Counted from the stretch's first letter, positions 20,501 to 30,015 are shown. The stretch: DNA of 57,500 nucleotides from Symbiodinium natans (GCA_905221605.1 CAJNDS010002175.1:235001-292500), one strand, 5' to 3'. The notes: generated by a model from the letters alone, not told the origin. Numbers and translations: made by a program.

Positions 20501-21041
20501 CCACTGCGAAAGCCCCCGCGCCTTTGGCTGGAACAACGGACGCAAAAGGATACTGACTGTCCTTGTCGATGGCGGTTAGGACTGTTATGAGTCCTTTTTC
20601 CTTTGTGTCTTTTGCCACCTGTGTCCCGTCCTTTGTGAAGAACATGTAGTCCGAATACACGATGTGATTCTTTGAGTCCTCCTTTGCCCTGTAGTGTGGC
20701 TTGCCCCTTCCTTGCCCTTTCACACAAGTTTCGCACCACGGCTCAAAGTTTGCATGATGCAATCTGTGCAACTGCTTCTCAGCATCTGTGGGCTGATAGG
20801 GCACTGCCACTGCCTCAGGGGAGGGCTCAACATCACCATCATCCAGCACATGCCTTTCTACCGGTCTCTCCAACTCACGAAGAAACGACAGGTCATCGGC
20901 CGTCTCTTTCTCCACGTCACTTGGTTGATAGATGTCCCATTCCACATACTCATCCTTGTCATCCGTTTTGTCCGCGTTCACTAGCGGTTCCGGCTCCGGC
21001 TTGAGTTTGAACCAAGATTCGCCAGTCCATGCCTTCTTCAT
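17568..21041 (-). CDS. pol: Integrase / reverse transcriptase / RNase H polyprotein
   Basis: 1157 residues from ATG. The integrase zinc finger is H92/H96 with C103 and C106 (WCETC); the catalytic triad is D131, D200 and E237, with 36 residues between the last two. A variable linker (about 380-510) is Pro/Ala/Glu-rich. RT shows VDLTSAFL (D665), VYGRQPAA in place of the usual YGLKQAPR, and HIDD (D780, D781) in place of YVDD. RNase H shows CDSDWAG (D956, D958), KSTSG, SSGEAE (about E998-E1000), CDSSAAL (D1034) and NPADILTK (D1082). All active-site residues are present, so it could be functional. It lies in the same frame as gag-pro, one UAG and four codons after it. Confidence 0.96.
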   Translation of the reverse strand: MKKAWTGESWFKLKPEPEPLVNADKTDDKDEYVEWDIYQPSDVEKETADDLSFLRELERPVERHVLDDGDVEPSPEAVAVPYQPTDAEKQLHRLHHANFEPWCETCVKGQGRGKPHYRAKEDSKNHIVYSDYMFFTKDGTQVAKDTKEKGLITVLTAIDKDSQYPFASVVPAKGAGAFAVDAMTKWLDQLGWDQVMVQIDQENALGSLYEKVKLKMQNKMKIRRSPKHSSQSLADGEMVNGLIAGKIRTWMAEIATGYGEGLRCDGMLFPWVVRHAAWTLARYHLNKSKTTPRKVICGHDYVGELVPLGETVMAKFSASQQKAAPRWTKGIYAGKTLMSDEHLVLTSAGVETVRTVRRLPAGSQFQLETLKQARGVPWNTLEGVDRIKPAPEKSRPAASALPTAEPEELYDFHGESGPKAAVPVIMLPAPRVETQEGPVVKKARTDAATAAPGDAGKPGENGGPERFNIATPGDSMATGSEAQSMEVSRANSDASMRAPGEASQRMISAIANDGEWDMKGTRSVTKEDIMNYRRWVKQHRDCFSKVMVANIMDYLDTLSPNEMDLQEARREEIRKLNDVFGAFTPRDRRELPRDITIFGHRWVDKVSEGRVKSRLTCQDFKKKQTSEERHSSEGANNFCPTPHAVSRKVLEVYSLKTGLPRVKVDLTSAFLIAKDSGDDKGQPVMMRPPAEWLEEYDEWLLKQSKEVQAELGNVPKESIVWQVDGNVYGRQPAAASYRDRLEEILLRQLPKDKYSFSRGKLDACVYKCKLTGIVLIHHIDDFDVCGPEEMTDDLLLVQLPRNGCKVKVGEYEYPGLGSQTSTEYLGRTKINTEDAVITKPNRKHIEYILKRLGLEEAKSSSVPGRKLELKKDGLLNEQDKALFASCVGSAIYLSQDRADIKYSVKELARRIREPRVCDMQNLKILGRYLQGTKDMGHVSVADARNDESVDLHCYCDSDWAGNEEDRKSTSGEILFLGGTAVECNSHTQPGTPATSSGEAEIRALNHCALSAVFVRNLAQEDFGMTVNVPRIWCDSSAALQAAKKMGVGKMRRIEIAHLVIQDLVKNKKVIIGKIEGTENPADILTKYLKTGDEMKRGTERVGLVDLTERGLDNHVSKMSMKSVGAVASNKPWKPQRSSSLSIRQYHSALLKSKRKNT

Positions 21042-21053
21042 GCTTTTGGTGGC

Positions 21054-21056
21054 CTA
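21054..21056 (-). other. In-frame UAG between gag-pro and pol
   Basis: The frame reads ACT GAG AAG AGG TAG GCC ACC AAA AGC ATG. It is the only stop between protease and integrase, and the pol frame continues directly. This is either programmed readthrough (as in gammaretroviral gag-pol) or a point mutation in a normally fused copia polyprotein. With identical LTRs, any mutation would have to be very young or inherited from the parent copy. Confidence 0.9.
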
Positions 21057-23141
21057 CCTCTTCTCAGTCCACACTCCTTGGTGGTCCTCGGTTGCACCAT
21101 CCAAGGCATATACGATCTTTGTCAACCTTCCTGGCATTATCCTTGCCAGTGGCACGGGTAGATCCTTCACCCTGTCAGGCGAGAACAAACAAACCCGACG
21201 TGAGTTGTGGACCCTGATCAGGTACTCGTCTCCATCCTTGCTTTCCCGTCTCCAGCTGTCCACTCCCTCGTCGTCGTCTCTACCTCGGTCTACTGGTGCC
21301 ACAGGCGCTACCCTGTTTCCAGGCCGGTGTTCCCCGGAGCTGGCTCCAACCTTCTTCAGTCGGAGGTACCAACGCTTACCATGCAACTCCAAAGGAATGC
21401 GCTCACCGTCCTTCGTAGTCAGGTGGCATCCTTCCGGTGTGAAGTGTACCTGGTGGCCTCTCTGCACCAGACTGTGCACCGACAACAAACTCTCAGCAGC
21501 ATCTGTCACCGTCATCTCCATCACCCCCTGAAGATTACCTACGGCGACATGTGGGTACTGCTTTCCGTACACGTTCAACGGGGTGCCTTGCACACTGTAA
21601 AGCGGTCTCGCCCCGCTCTTGTCAACCGGTTCTTTGACATCACCAACCTTTGCTACACTTTCACACGCTCCAGAATCAATCAAAACATAATGCAAGTCAT
21701 CATGGGTCCTGACTGCTGCGATTCTGTCCTCACACACGGAAAAGATAACGTTGTCTGGCGAGTACGGCGCAACAGATCCCACTGTACTCGAACCTCCCGT
21801 TCCTGACGCTGGTTGCGCTTGCGCGGTCTCCCCAGACTGCCCTGCAGAGTAGTCTGCAGAAGCCTCAACGCTACCTATCTTCCACCAGCAATCCGCAGCG
21901 ATGTGTCCATACTTATGGCAAATGTGGCACTGCTTCCCGGCATGTGGGTTACCTACGCCTTTTCCCTTATTGCTCCTGTCTTTGTCTTTTCCTTTTCCTT
22001 CCTTCCCTTTGTCCTTTGATTTTCCTTCTCCTTTGCCCTTTCCTTTGTCCTTTCCTTTCTCCTTGCCCTTACCAGTTTTCCATGTTTCCCTGTTGCTTCC
22101 CCGGAATTGCTGTTGCGGCGTGTATCCTTGCTTGTGTTGCTTGTAGCTGTCCTTGCCTTTGCCATCCTTGCCTTTACCATCCTTTCCTCGCAACGCACCT
22201 ATCTCCATGTCCCTTGGACCTCCATCGTCAACAGGGTTGTCCGCAACTTTGTTGGTAACCTTGGTCAAACCAAACTGGGATCCATGTGGCCTTTTCCAAA
22301 GGTTCTTGTTGATCAGGTACTGTTCGATATACCCCCTGATTTTCCCATACGTGTCAAGTGCGTCACTGTGCATGAAAATGCTCTGCTGCAACTCCTTTGG
22401 CGCAACATGTGCAATGATCGAAATCTTCTCTTCTTCTGACATTGGTGTCTTGAACGCTCTCTCAAACTCTCTCAGCTCTGATTCCCATTGATGCAAAGCC
22501 GAACTCCACAACGCAGGATCTGAAGGGAAATTGGGATTAGCCAAGTGTCGCCTCCACACCCATGCCTTTGTTCTGTAGGCCGGCTCGCTGAGCTGAACCA
22601 ACCGCCTCCAAACCTCAAAGCCATTGGCGTTGTGAAGCCCTTGGCCTACTACACCCATGGTGGGTTCAGGGCAGTACTGGATCAGGAAAGTGTACATGGC
22701 CTTTGAAAGCTGATCTTCTTCTGGCGAAAACAAAGCATCATCTACAGGTTCTTTGGAGGCCCCATACTTGTCAAGTAACGCAGGATAATCAGCATGCACT
22801 GTTGAGCTCCAGGCTGTGAACACATGCCGAAACTTTTCCCACTCTTCTTTTTTTCCATTGTACTGATGCGGTTTGGGCACATTGCTGGGATGTATCAGTT
22901 GTTTGCTTTCTTTTGGCGACGCTGCAGCCTGAGCCGCAGCTCCTGCAGCCTGCGCCGTGACTCCTGCTGCTTGCGCTGTTGCACCCGCTGATTGTGCGGT
23001 AAGTTGTGCTGCTGCCAAGGCTTGTTCGGTCCTAGACAATCTCTCTTGCTGAGCCTGGTACGCGGCATTCGCTCTTTTCAAACCCTCGTTAAGTTCGAGG
23101 AGCTGTGCTCTCAAGGCCGCAACTTCTTCAGCGCTGGCCAT
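21054..23141 (-). CDS. gag: Gag with zinc knuckle, plus protease
   Basis: I take ATG at 23141 (MASAEEVAALRAQ) as start; the open frame runs back to the UGA at 23229-23231. Numbering from a TTG at 23204, residues 28-66 are a coiled coil, 67-95 an Ala/Gln/Thr-rich repeat (TAQAAG), and 110-300 a capsid-like domain with many Trp (EEWEKFRHVFTAW). Residues 340-418 are a Lys/Gly tract of GKGKDKGK type, probably RNA-binding. C426, C429, H434 and C439 form a CX2CX4HX4C knuckle. The aspartic protease motif LIDSGA centres on D510. Together these make the particle protein and its processing enzyme. Ends in UAG. Confidence 0.93.
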   Translation of the reverse strand: MASAEEVAALRAQLLELNEGLKRANAAYQAQQERLSRTEQALAAAQLTAQSAGATAQAAGVTAQAAGAAAQAAASPKESKQLIHPSNVPKPHQYNGKKEEWEKFRHVFTAWSSTVHADYPALLDKYGASKEPVDDALFSPEEDQLSKAMYTFLIQYCPEPTMGVVGQGLHNANGFEVWRRLVQLSEPAYRTKAWVWRRHLANPNFPSDPALWSSALHQWESELREFERAFKTPMSEEEKISIIAHVAPKELQQSIFMHSDALDTYGKIRGYIEQYLINKNLWKRPHGSQFGLTKVTNKVADNPVDDGGPRDMEIGALRGKDGKGKDGKGKDSYKQHKQGYTPQQQFRGSNRETWKTGKGKEKGKDKGKGKGEGKSKDKGKEGKGKDKDRSNKGKGVGNPHAGKQCHICHKYGHIAADCWWKIGSVEASADYSAGQSGETAQAQPASGTGGSSTVGSVAPYSPDNVIFSVCEDRIAAVRTHDDLHYVLIDSGACESVAKVGDVKEPVDKSGARPLYSVQGTPLNVYGKQYPHVAVGNLQGVMEMTVTDAAESLLSVHSLVQRGHQVHFTPEGCHLTTKDGERIPLELHGKRWYLRLKKVGASSGEHRPGNRVAPVAPVDRGRDDDEGVDSWRRESKDGDEYLIRVHNSRRVCLFSPDRVKDLPVPLARIMPGRLTKIVYALDGATEDHQGVWTEKR

Positions 23142-23228
23142 TGCTTCAAAAAATTGTCCTACCACTGTACAGAAAACGAGTGTCTCACAGTCCTGGCCAG
23201 TCAAGAAAAGCTGGCCAAGGCTGCGGTG

Positions 23229-24476
23229 TCACCCGCTCCACTCGTGGCGGTACCCACGTCTGTTCCACTGGTCGGGACGATCCTCAGCACCCCTCGACCA
23301 GCGTCCGTAACCTTCCTGGTGCCAGCTGACCCGTCTGTCTCGGATCTCTTCCCAGCGACCGTGAAGTCTGTTGGCCTCGTTGTCTCGCCAGCTGATCTCC
23401 TGATCTTCGCTTCGATGGCTCCACTGCCAACTGTTCTTACCGTCGTTCTCCTGCCAACTGTCGCTTGTCGCGCTTCCACGAGCGTGTCCCCAAGCAACCC
23501 CCACTTCTGACCCGCGAGACTCGTAGTCGAAGTCCGCCTCGCTCTTTGGGTAGTTGCTGTTCCGGCTCGAAACCACGGAAGTCCCCCTTGCGGTCTGAGC
23601 CCTTGGCACTTCCAGCGGGCGCTGCTCACGCACCTCGCTTGACTCTGTGGCCGGCTGAACTCGTGTCCTGGCTGATCTTACTGAGATCGCAGGCTCGGTC
23701 CAATCCCACTCAGTTGGCGGTATCACCCGCGAATCAGCACGGGCCGATCGCGGTTCCTCCCGCTCAACTTCTGTTTCCTCTGCAGTCTCCTCAGAGTCGC
23801 TGCAGCTCCGAGTTGCCGACACCTGGCTCAAGCCTCTACCCAGGTCCTGGCGTACCCTGCTCTCAGCTGTGTCCCTGAGGTACGACAGTCGAGCACTCTT
23901 GCCAGGTCCCTGCTCAGCTATCTGTGTGAGTCCTGGGTAAGCCTTCTTCAACTGGCTCCACACCTGGCCCGCTGCAGAGCTCGAGCTGGCGGCTGTCGGA
24001 AGTCCTTCAGGGACGTAGCTTTCGTCGTCCAAGAAGCCTCCCCAACCAAGCGCAGATCCGTCCTGCGGTCTGCTCTGTAACCGCAGGGCGTCTGCAGTTG
24101 TCAACTGCCCCGACACAGGAGCGTTAGCCGGCTCTCGAGCTGGCTCGTCCTCTCCCTTCTGGAGAGCTCTCTCTGCCCTTCGGGCAAAGCCCCTAAGGGC
24201 CCTTCTTTCTGTAGACTCCTTGGACCTCTGTCGGCCCTTCTCCTCGCCTTTGCTCCCTTTGGAGACTTTGCCTTTCGGCCTCGAGGAATAGCCACGGGAG
24301 CCTGTACCTTTTCCCGTGATTCCTCGGTTGTCCAGTTTTGTGTGGCCTCTGCCACAGGGGTTTTGGCTGGACGCCCCCTGTCCTGCAAGTGTTGCGGTGT
24401 CACCCGCTAGAGCGGCGACACCCGCTTGTTCCGAAGCTGGAGCGAACCCAGCTCCGCTACCATGCGAAAACAAAAG
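23229..24476 (-). CDS. AUG-less leader ORF, in frame with gag
   Basis: 415 sense codons from just inside the 5' LTR (after TAG at 24477-24479) to UGA at 23229-23231, with no methionine codon anywhere. It is Ser/Arg/Glu/Gly-rich, with a basic stretch (GKGTGSRGYSSRPKGKVSKG) near residue 60 and an arginine/tryptophan-rich end. No family is recognised. An open frame this long in the same register as gag suggests it was, or is, translated, by a non-AUG start, by readthrough from an upstream AUG brought in by spliced-leader trans-splicing, or after an ancestral AUG was lost. A 17-codon AUG frame begins across the LTR/primer-site border in another register. Not a known copia gene. Confidence 0.55.
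   Translation of the reverse strand, partial: LLFSHGSGAGFAPASEQAGVAALAGDTATLAGQGASSQNPCGRGHTKLDNRGITGKGTGSRGYSSRPKGKVSKGSKGEEKGRQRSKESTERRALRGFARRAERALQKGEDEPAREPANAPVSGQLTTADALRLQSRPQDGSALGWGGFLDDESYVPEGLPTAASSSSAAGQVWSQLKKAYPGLTQIAEQGPGKSARLSYLRDTAESRVRQDLGRGLSQVSATRSCSDSEETAEETEVEREEPRSARADSRVIPPTEWDWTEPAISVRSARTRVQPATESSEVREQRPLEVPRAQTARGTSVVSSRNSNYPKSEADFDYESRGSEVGVAWGHARGSATSDSWQENDGKNSWQWSHRSEDQEISWRDNEANRLHGRWEEIRDRRVSWHQEGYGRWSRGAEDRPDQWNRRGYRHEWSG
24451..24462 (-). other. Primer-binding site
   Basis: TGGTAGCGGAGC follows the 5' LTR with no gap. It complements a tRNA 3' end of CCA, discriminator A and acceptor CUCCGCU, implying an A1:U72 pair, the hallmark of eukaryotic initiator tRNA-Met. 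The tRNA identity is inference; no such tRNA is in the window. Confidence 0.8.
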
Positions 24477-24596
24477 CTACCCACCTTTTCTTCTTTGAGC
24501 AGCTAGAGGCTTCAGTCGTATTGGGCTCATAGTATGCTTGCTATACACTTTACATGGCACACTACAGAACACACTGGGGATTGAACATTGTTCGCA
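24463..24596 (-). repeat. 5' LTR (134 bp)
   Basis: Identical to 17098-17231. Read on the minus strand it runs TGCGAACAATG to TTTTCGCA. The final A and the TG of the primer site form an ATG across the border. Confidence 0.97.
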
Positions 24597-24601
24597 CTAA
24601 A
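24597..24601. repeat. Target-site duplication CTAAA (right)
   Basis: Matches 17093-17097 and is followed by CCCTAAACC, so removing the element restores a continuous CCCTAAA array. Confidence 0.9.
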
Positions 24602-25611
24602 CCCTAAACCCTGAAACCCTGACACCCTGAAACCCAAGATTCGCAAATTTCGCCAAAGCGTCGCCGTGAGTTCGCCTCGCAGGGATGCGGCCAGCACCTG
24701 CCAGGGCTTAGGGACATCCTGAGCCCTAAGCCCTAAACCCTAAACCCCTAAACCCCTAAACCCCTAACCCCTAAACCCCTAAACCCCTAACCACTAAACC
24801 CCTAAACCCCTAAACCCCAAGATCCCTAAACCCTGTACCCTGAACACCAAAATTCCTAAAACCCCTAAACCCTAAAACTTTTCTGGACTTTGGAGGTGTG
24901 ATGGAGCATTCTGGTGTACAGTCTCTTCAGAGGGCCCTTCTTGACTTTGATAGCCCATCCTGATTAGGCTCCTAAACCCAACCCCTAACCCTGAACCCTA
25001 AACCCCTAAACCGCTAAACCTCAGAGCCCTATATAAGCCCTAAACCCCAATCCCTGGCATCGATGATTTGGTCATTCGCTCTGGTAGCACGGCACGCTCT
25101 CCTAACACTAGACACACGTGGAGCCAATCCCTAACCCCAAACCCCCTATATGAACCCTAAACCCTAAACCCTAAACCCTAAATCCCTAAACCCAAAACAA
25201 ACCCCTAAATCTCTCAACCCCTAAAGGCCCTGAGCCCCCCCAAACCTCTTTCACCCCAAACCCCCAAACCGTAAACCTGTAAACCCGTAAAATCCCTAAA
25301 CCCTAAAACTGAAAACCCCCAAACCCCTAAACCCCCACAACCTAAACCCGAAAACCGAAAGTAAACCCCAAACCCTAAACCCCTCAACCCCTGAACCCCT
25401 AAACCCTTAAGCCCTGAACCCTAACACCCTAAAACCTACACCCCTGAACCCCTAAACCCTGAACCCAGAACCCCTGAACCCTAAACCCCTAAACCCTAAG
25501 CCTAAACCCTGAACCCTAAACCCCTAACCCCTAAACCCTAAAACCTAAACCTCTAAACCCTAAACCCCCTAAACCCTAAACCCCCTAAACCCTAAAACCT
25601 CAATGACTTGC

Positions 25612-25698
25612 CTCCATGCGTGTCGTAACCTCCGCCACGAGCTCTGCCGCTGCTGCCCTGTCAGGCACGGATGTGAAATAGGGAGCCCAGGACTCCAT
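25612..25698 (-). CDS. Exon candidate with GC donor
   Basis: Minus strand, from ATG: MESWAPYFTSVPDRAAAAEL and nine more codons, ending at ATGGAG|GCAAGT, a donor with GC in place of GT as known in dinoflagellates. Unspliced, the frame would stop four codons later. The alanine-rich acidic helix looks like real protein. Upstream is a telomere-like array (25702 onward), so the ATG could be internal. Unknown family. Confidence 0.4.
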
Positions 25699-25976
25699 GC
25701 AGTGTTTAGGGTTTAGGGTTCAGGGTTTAGGGTTTAGGGTTGGGGTTTAGGGTTTAGGGTTTAGGGTTTGGGGTTTGGGGTTTGGGGTTTGGGGTTTAGG
25801 GTTTATAGGGTTTAGGGTTTAGGGTTTGGGGTTTGGGGTTGGAGGTTTGGGGTTTGGGTTTTCGAGGCTTGAGAGGAGTGTTCAGTAGGGTTTGGTAGGG
25901 CTTTTGGGTTGGCAGGGCTTTGTAGCGCTTAGGGTTGGGGACTTTGGCTTTGGAGCTGCTTGTTCCTTTCCTTTAG

Positions 25977-26018
25977 GGTTTGGGGTCTACCTACGCTGCT
26001 TTCATCGGGGTTTATGAG
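25977..26018 (+). CDS. Exon candidate, 14 codons, strong acceptor
   Basis: TGTTCCTTTCCTTTAG|GG is the best polypyrimidine acceptor in this block; the exon reads GLGSTYAAFIGVYE in phase 0 at both ends and stops at GAG|GTTAAG. It is small, so the weight lies on the paired splice sites. Unknown. Confidence 0.3.
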
Positions 26019-28853
26019 GTTAAGTTTCTTCTGTCGTATGTAGTTCGAGTTTGGGTTTACTTGTCTTCCTTGAGGGTCCAGGGTTTAGGCTTCTTCCTTT
26101 AATGAGGGCCCCTAAACCCTGAACCCTAAACCCTAAACCCTAAACCCCAAACCCTAAACCCTAAACCCTAAACCTCCTAGCAAAAGACCGGGTGTCAAGT
26201 GGTCTCCGGTAACTTGCAAACCCAGAACCCCTTACTCAAAAGAGCCCGAGAAAGAGCCCGGTACGCCCTTGTAAAGGACTACCCTGCAAGGAGGCTCCCG
26301 TTCTACTATACTAACTATAGTTAAGGGACATGACAAAACCGAACCCCTACATTCATGGGCATGGGGCTCTAAACCCTAGACCCTGAACCTCCTCCTAAGC
26401 CCTAAGCCCTAAACCCTAAACCCCAAACCCTAAAATTACCCTAAAACCCTAAAACCCTAAAACCCTAAACCCTAAACCCTAAACCCTAAACCCTAAACCC
26501 TAAACCCTAAACCCCCCAGCCCCAACCCTTAGTAGCCGAGGCCTCCGGTCTGGGGATGTACCCACTCCACCCTCGGCCTCAACAAGTTCGCGGCAACGTC
26601 TGGTATTAGGGTTTAGGGTTTAGGGTTTAGGGTTTAGGGTTTAGGGTTTAGGGTTTAGGGTTTAGGGTGGGGTTCTTAAGGGACGGGGGGCTTCAAGGGG
26701 GGTTTAGGGTTTAGGGTTTAGGTTTTAGGGTTTAGGGTTATGTATAGGGGGGGCAGTCCGCTAAACTGCGGCTCCCTGTTCCTGTTGTTTTGAGGGTGAC
26801 GCCCCAAACCCTAAGCCCAAAGCCTTAAGCCCTAAACCCTAACCCCCCCCCCCCCCCCCAAAAAAAAAAAAAACACAGAAAAGAATTCTTTCATTCGGGT
26901 TCTTGTTTGGGGGGACCCTAAACCCTAAACCCTAAACCCTAAACCCTAAAATTGTAGGGAGGGTGAGGGCCCTATGGTATATGACCCTCACATGCATGGG
27001 ACCTCAGGATGGCCCTTAGAACCCTCCGTGGTTTAGGGTTTAGGGTTTAGGGTTTAGGGTTTAGGGTTTAGGGTTTAGGGCTTCGGGAATGAGGGAATTA
27101 GGGGCCTAGATAGACAGTTTGAGGGATCAATATAGGGTACCTCATGCCCGCATTCCCTACTGAGAAACCGCCAGGAAGATTCCTGAATATGATTCTCCTG
27201 AACCCAGCAAGGGATAATTCAAGATCTCCCAAGGGCCTACCGAGGGGCTAAGGAATTTCGGGTTAGGGTTTACAGGGTTTTGGGTTTGCAGGTTTCTGGG
27301 GTTTCATTTAGAGAACTGCCCATAGGGTATACAGGGTTCAAGGCTTAGGGCTTCAGGGGCTTTTGCATAGAACTTTGGGGCTTTAGGGTTTTCGAGAGGG
27401 TTGTCAGGGGTGGGGCATTTTCGGAGTTCAGGGTTGTTACGGCTTTGGTTGCGGGTGTCGCTGAGAAAGAAGCCGATCGATGGGCTAGGAGCCCAGCAAA
27501 AGCAAAGAGAATACCTAACAAAAGCTCCTCCGCCCTAAAACTCCACCCCTAAACCCTGAACCCTGCAGAACTCTTTGAGAGAGCCCGTGAAGGGAGAACG
27601 TGTAATTCATACTAAGGAACCCCATATGCCCAAGCCCTAAATAACCCCTAAACCACCCTACTTCCCGCAACCTTTACGTACAGATCTGCGGCTTCGCGCT
27701 GGCTTAGGGCTGTTAACTTATCGAGGGATGTTGCAGCGCCCCGGAGTACTTGTAAGCGAGTCATAGCGAAATGTCATCTAGGTCTCAGGGGTTTGGGGTC
27801 TCGGGCAAAACCAAACCCCCAAACCCAAGGTTTAAGGGCCTGTTGGATAAGTTTCTGAAGGCCTTCAGAGGCCTTTTCTTGTGTTGAGAGGCACCTTTGA
27901 CATGCCCCTAAACCCTAAACCCTAAACTCTAAATCCTAAACCCGAACTAAGCCCAGTAGACAAGGACCAAGGTGCAGCATGCAAACGCCATCACCCTCTG
28001 CAATGCACATTTCTTCAGCAGAGGTCGTCATTCCCGTTGAGCCCATATGGCCGACTGGCTCACTGTCGTGGGCACTGACCAGGGAGCCCTTTTGCATCTC
28101 AGGAATCAGACACCGACGGCAGGTTCAGGTCGGCAAACCAGTGCCCAGCTGTGTTGCAGCAGCCAAAAAAGCACGAAGTGGCCTGAGGGTTGAGGGCTTA
28201 AGGCGTAGGGCCTGGAAATAGCCCTAAACCTCATCTGCAACAAGATACAGAACAACCCTAAACCCTAAACCCAAAAAAGCTAAACCCTTGCCTAAAGATA
28301 CTTGAAACCGCAAACCCTGTCGGAGGCCTTCTCTGCATCACCAGCGGAGATGTCCTGGCGTTTAGGGTTTAGGGTTTAGGGTTTAGGGCTTATGTGTTTA
28401 GGGTTTAGGGTATAGGGCTTAGGCATCCACAGTGCACGCAGAAGCACTGAGCTCTGAGTCCTGACAAAACCTGCCCGAAGGCACAAAACCTGCCTACTTG
28501 GGTCCCGGGCCATGGGTTGAACCCTAAACCCTAAACTCTACACTCTAAACCCTAAACCCTAAACCCTAAACCCTATGGGTTGAGGGTTGTGGGCATAGGG
28601 TCTTTGATTGATCAAACCCGCGGTTTCGGGTCTTGGGCTTACAGGGAACCGAACTTCGTTTCCTATCGCACTTCGATTTCTTATCGCATGCGGCCCCGCC
28701 AAGACCTTGAGAATGGTTGAGTAAGCCTCTACAAGGAGGCCCCCTTTGATATCATCAGGTAACGGCTTAGGCTCGTTTTGTTGGGGTATTAGGGTTTAGG
28801 GTTTAGGGTTTGGGGTTTAGGGGTTTAGGGTTTGGGAGGGATTCTACAAGGAG

Positions 28854-28977
28854 GGCCCCCCCTTACTATACTAACTACAGCTAAGGGACTTACTCATTAC
28901 ACAAGCTAGAATGCTTATAGCCCTCTTTAGGACCCTTATAACTCTACTTGTAGCTAGGGGGGCCCTCCCTTGCATGT
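28854..28977. mobile_element. Fold-back element, AAGGAGGGCCCCCC family
   Basis: Left TACAAGGAGGGCCCCCCTTA, right TAGGGGGGCCCTCCCTTGCA, with TACTATACTAACTACAGCTAAGGGAC inside. Related copies: 53994-54122 (CACTATACGAACTGTAGTTAAGGGAC), a partial at 26268-26330 and a decayed one near 50726-50830. Confidence 0.65.
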
Positions 28978-29459
28978 ATCTACCCTAATCCTTATCGTAA
29001 AACCCCGCGCGGTTTGAAACTCCGAAGTAGCGGTAGAAACGAGCAACTAGCGGACACAGTGCATAGCAATGGCAATGACAGATGTCTTAGCCGTGACGAC
29101 AGCAACAAGAAAAGTAAAACTGGTACTGGTAAATGCCACAACGCACACAAATCTTCGGCAACACTACGGGCGGGCGGAGTCCACAGGAAGGGCTTCTACG
29201 GATAACAAACAGAAACCCCAAGCCCTAAACTCTAAACCCGAAACCCTGGCCCTAAACCCAAAAGCCTTAACCCTTAACCCTGAACCCTTGCCCTGGCCCT
29301 AAACCCTAAACCATGACCAAAGCCATGACTCGCTAAGGCCTTGGCAGCAAGGTCTCCGAGAGCTTAGGGTTCATCTCTTGAATGCTTGTGCATACCGGCA
29401 CAGGCTGAAAGCTTCATGGAAGTCTGAGGTGTCTATGGCCTGTACGGCACCATGTATTC

Positions 29460-29845
29460 TCACCATGGCTTCTTGATGTCGGGTGATGTGATCATCGATG
29501 ATGCCTCGCTTCGCAGATTTGCATCAGTAGGACAAATCTCTCTGCACACCTCGTGCAGCCATGGCAGTCTCCAGTCGGTGGCTCCAAAGAAGCTGCAAGT
29601 CCGCTGCCGTCCAGAAGCGAGTTCCTGACCGGTCTGACCGGTACAGCTGTACTCATCAGGTTGCACTTGATACCCATCTTGAAGCTCAGACCCACGAAGT
29701 AACAATGCAGGGGCAGCGTCTCTGGGACGCAGAACATAGGGGAAGACTGAGTTGTTTCGCAGCTTCGGGACTCCCAGCCCAGGAGTCCACCCGCTCTTAA
29801 GCCGTGGCTTAACGGATGGCGCGGGTGGAATGGCCATTGTGTCAT
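29460..29845 (-). other. Unassigned open island, 117-125 codons
   Basis: About 390 bp of unique sequence with two overlapping minus-strand frames open for 125 and 117 codons and a + strand frame open for 79. Motifs such as CHGCTRC and FGATDWRLPWLHEVCRE are visible but no family is recognised. It is the longest non-repetitive stretch in this block outside the transposon. It may be a captured gene or transposon fragment; I cannot choose the frame. Confidence 0.25.
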
Positions 29846-29923
29846 CGAATTTTGTCAGCCATGCTGCTCCAAATTTTCAAGATTTCCAGAATCCGAAGCT
29901 TCGGGATGTAGGGGTTTAGGGTT

Positions 29924-30015
29924 GGGATGTCCCCCTTATACTAACAATCCTTATGGGGATTATAATAGGGGGTACTATAATTCCTCCTAAGGGCTGTTAG
30001 TATATCATGGGTTTC
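29924..30015. mobile_element. Fold-back element, GATGTTCCC family, copy c
   Basis: GGGATGTCCCCCTTATACTAACAATCCTT, then TAATAGGGGGTACTATAAT, then CTAAGGGCTGTTAGTATA. Its right end touches another fold-back (30008-30148) that may have inserted into it. Confidence 0.6.

Larger units (their letters stand above)
17098..24596 (-). mobile_element. Complete Ty1/copia-type LTR retrotransposon
   Basis: A 7499-bp element on the minus strand bounded by 134-bp LTRs, each TGCGAA...TTCGCA and identical along their whole length, with a 5-bp duplication of host CTAAA. Order 5' to 3': LTR, primer-binding site, AUG-less leader frame, gag with zinc knuckle and protease, integrase, reverse transcriptase, RNase H, small membrane ORF, purine tract, LTR. 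Integrase before RT defines copia. Identical LTRs mean a recent insertion. Leader, gag-pro and pol share one reading frame, broken only by a UGA and a UAG. Confidence 0.97.

Noticed and set aside
20932-21806. Two 199-codon + strand frames opposite gag-pol
   Set aside because: Antisense shadows of clearly coding gag/pol.
23201-23629. 142-codon minus-strand frame overlapping the leader ORF
   Set aside because: It overlaps a longer frame that is in register with gag; its Ser/Thr/Arg text looks like an out-of-frame shadow.
24640-24720. Ultra-short introns (GTGAGTTCGCCTCGCAG here; similar close donor-acceptor pairs near 4395 and 12733)
   Set aside because: Gaps of 17-31 nt are below the usual spliceosomal size and can arise by chance in GC-rich islands; no transcript evidence.
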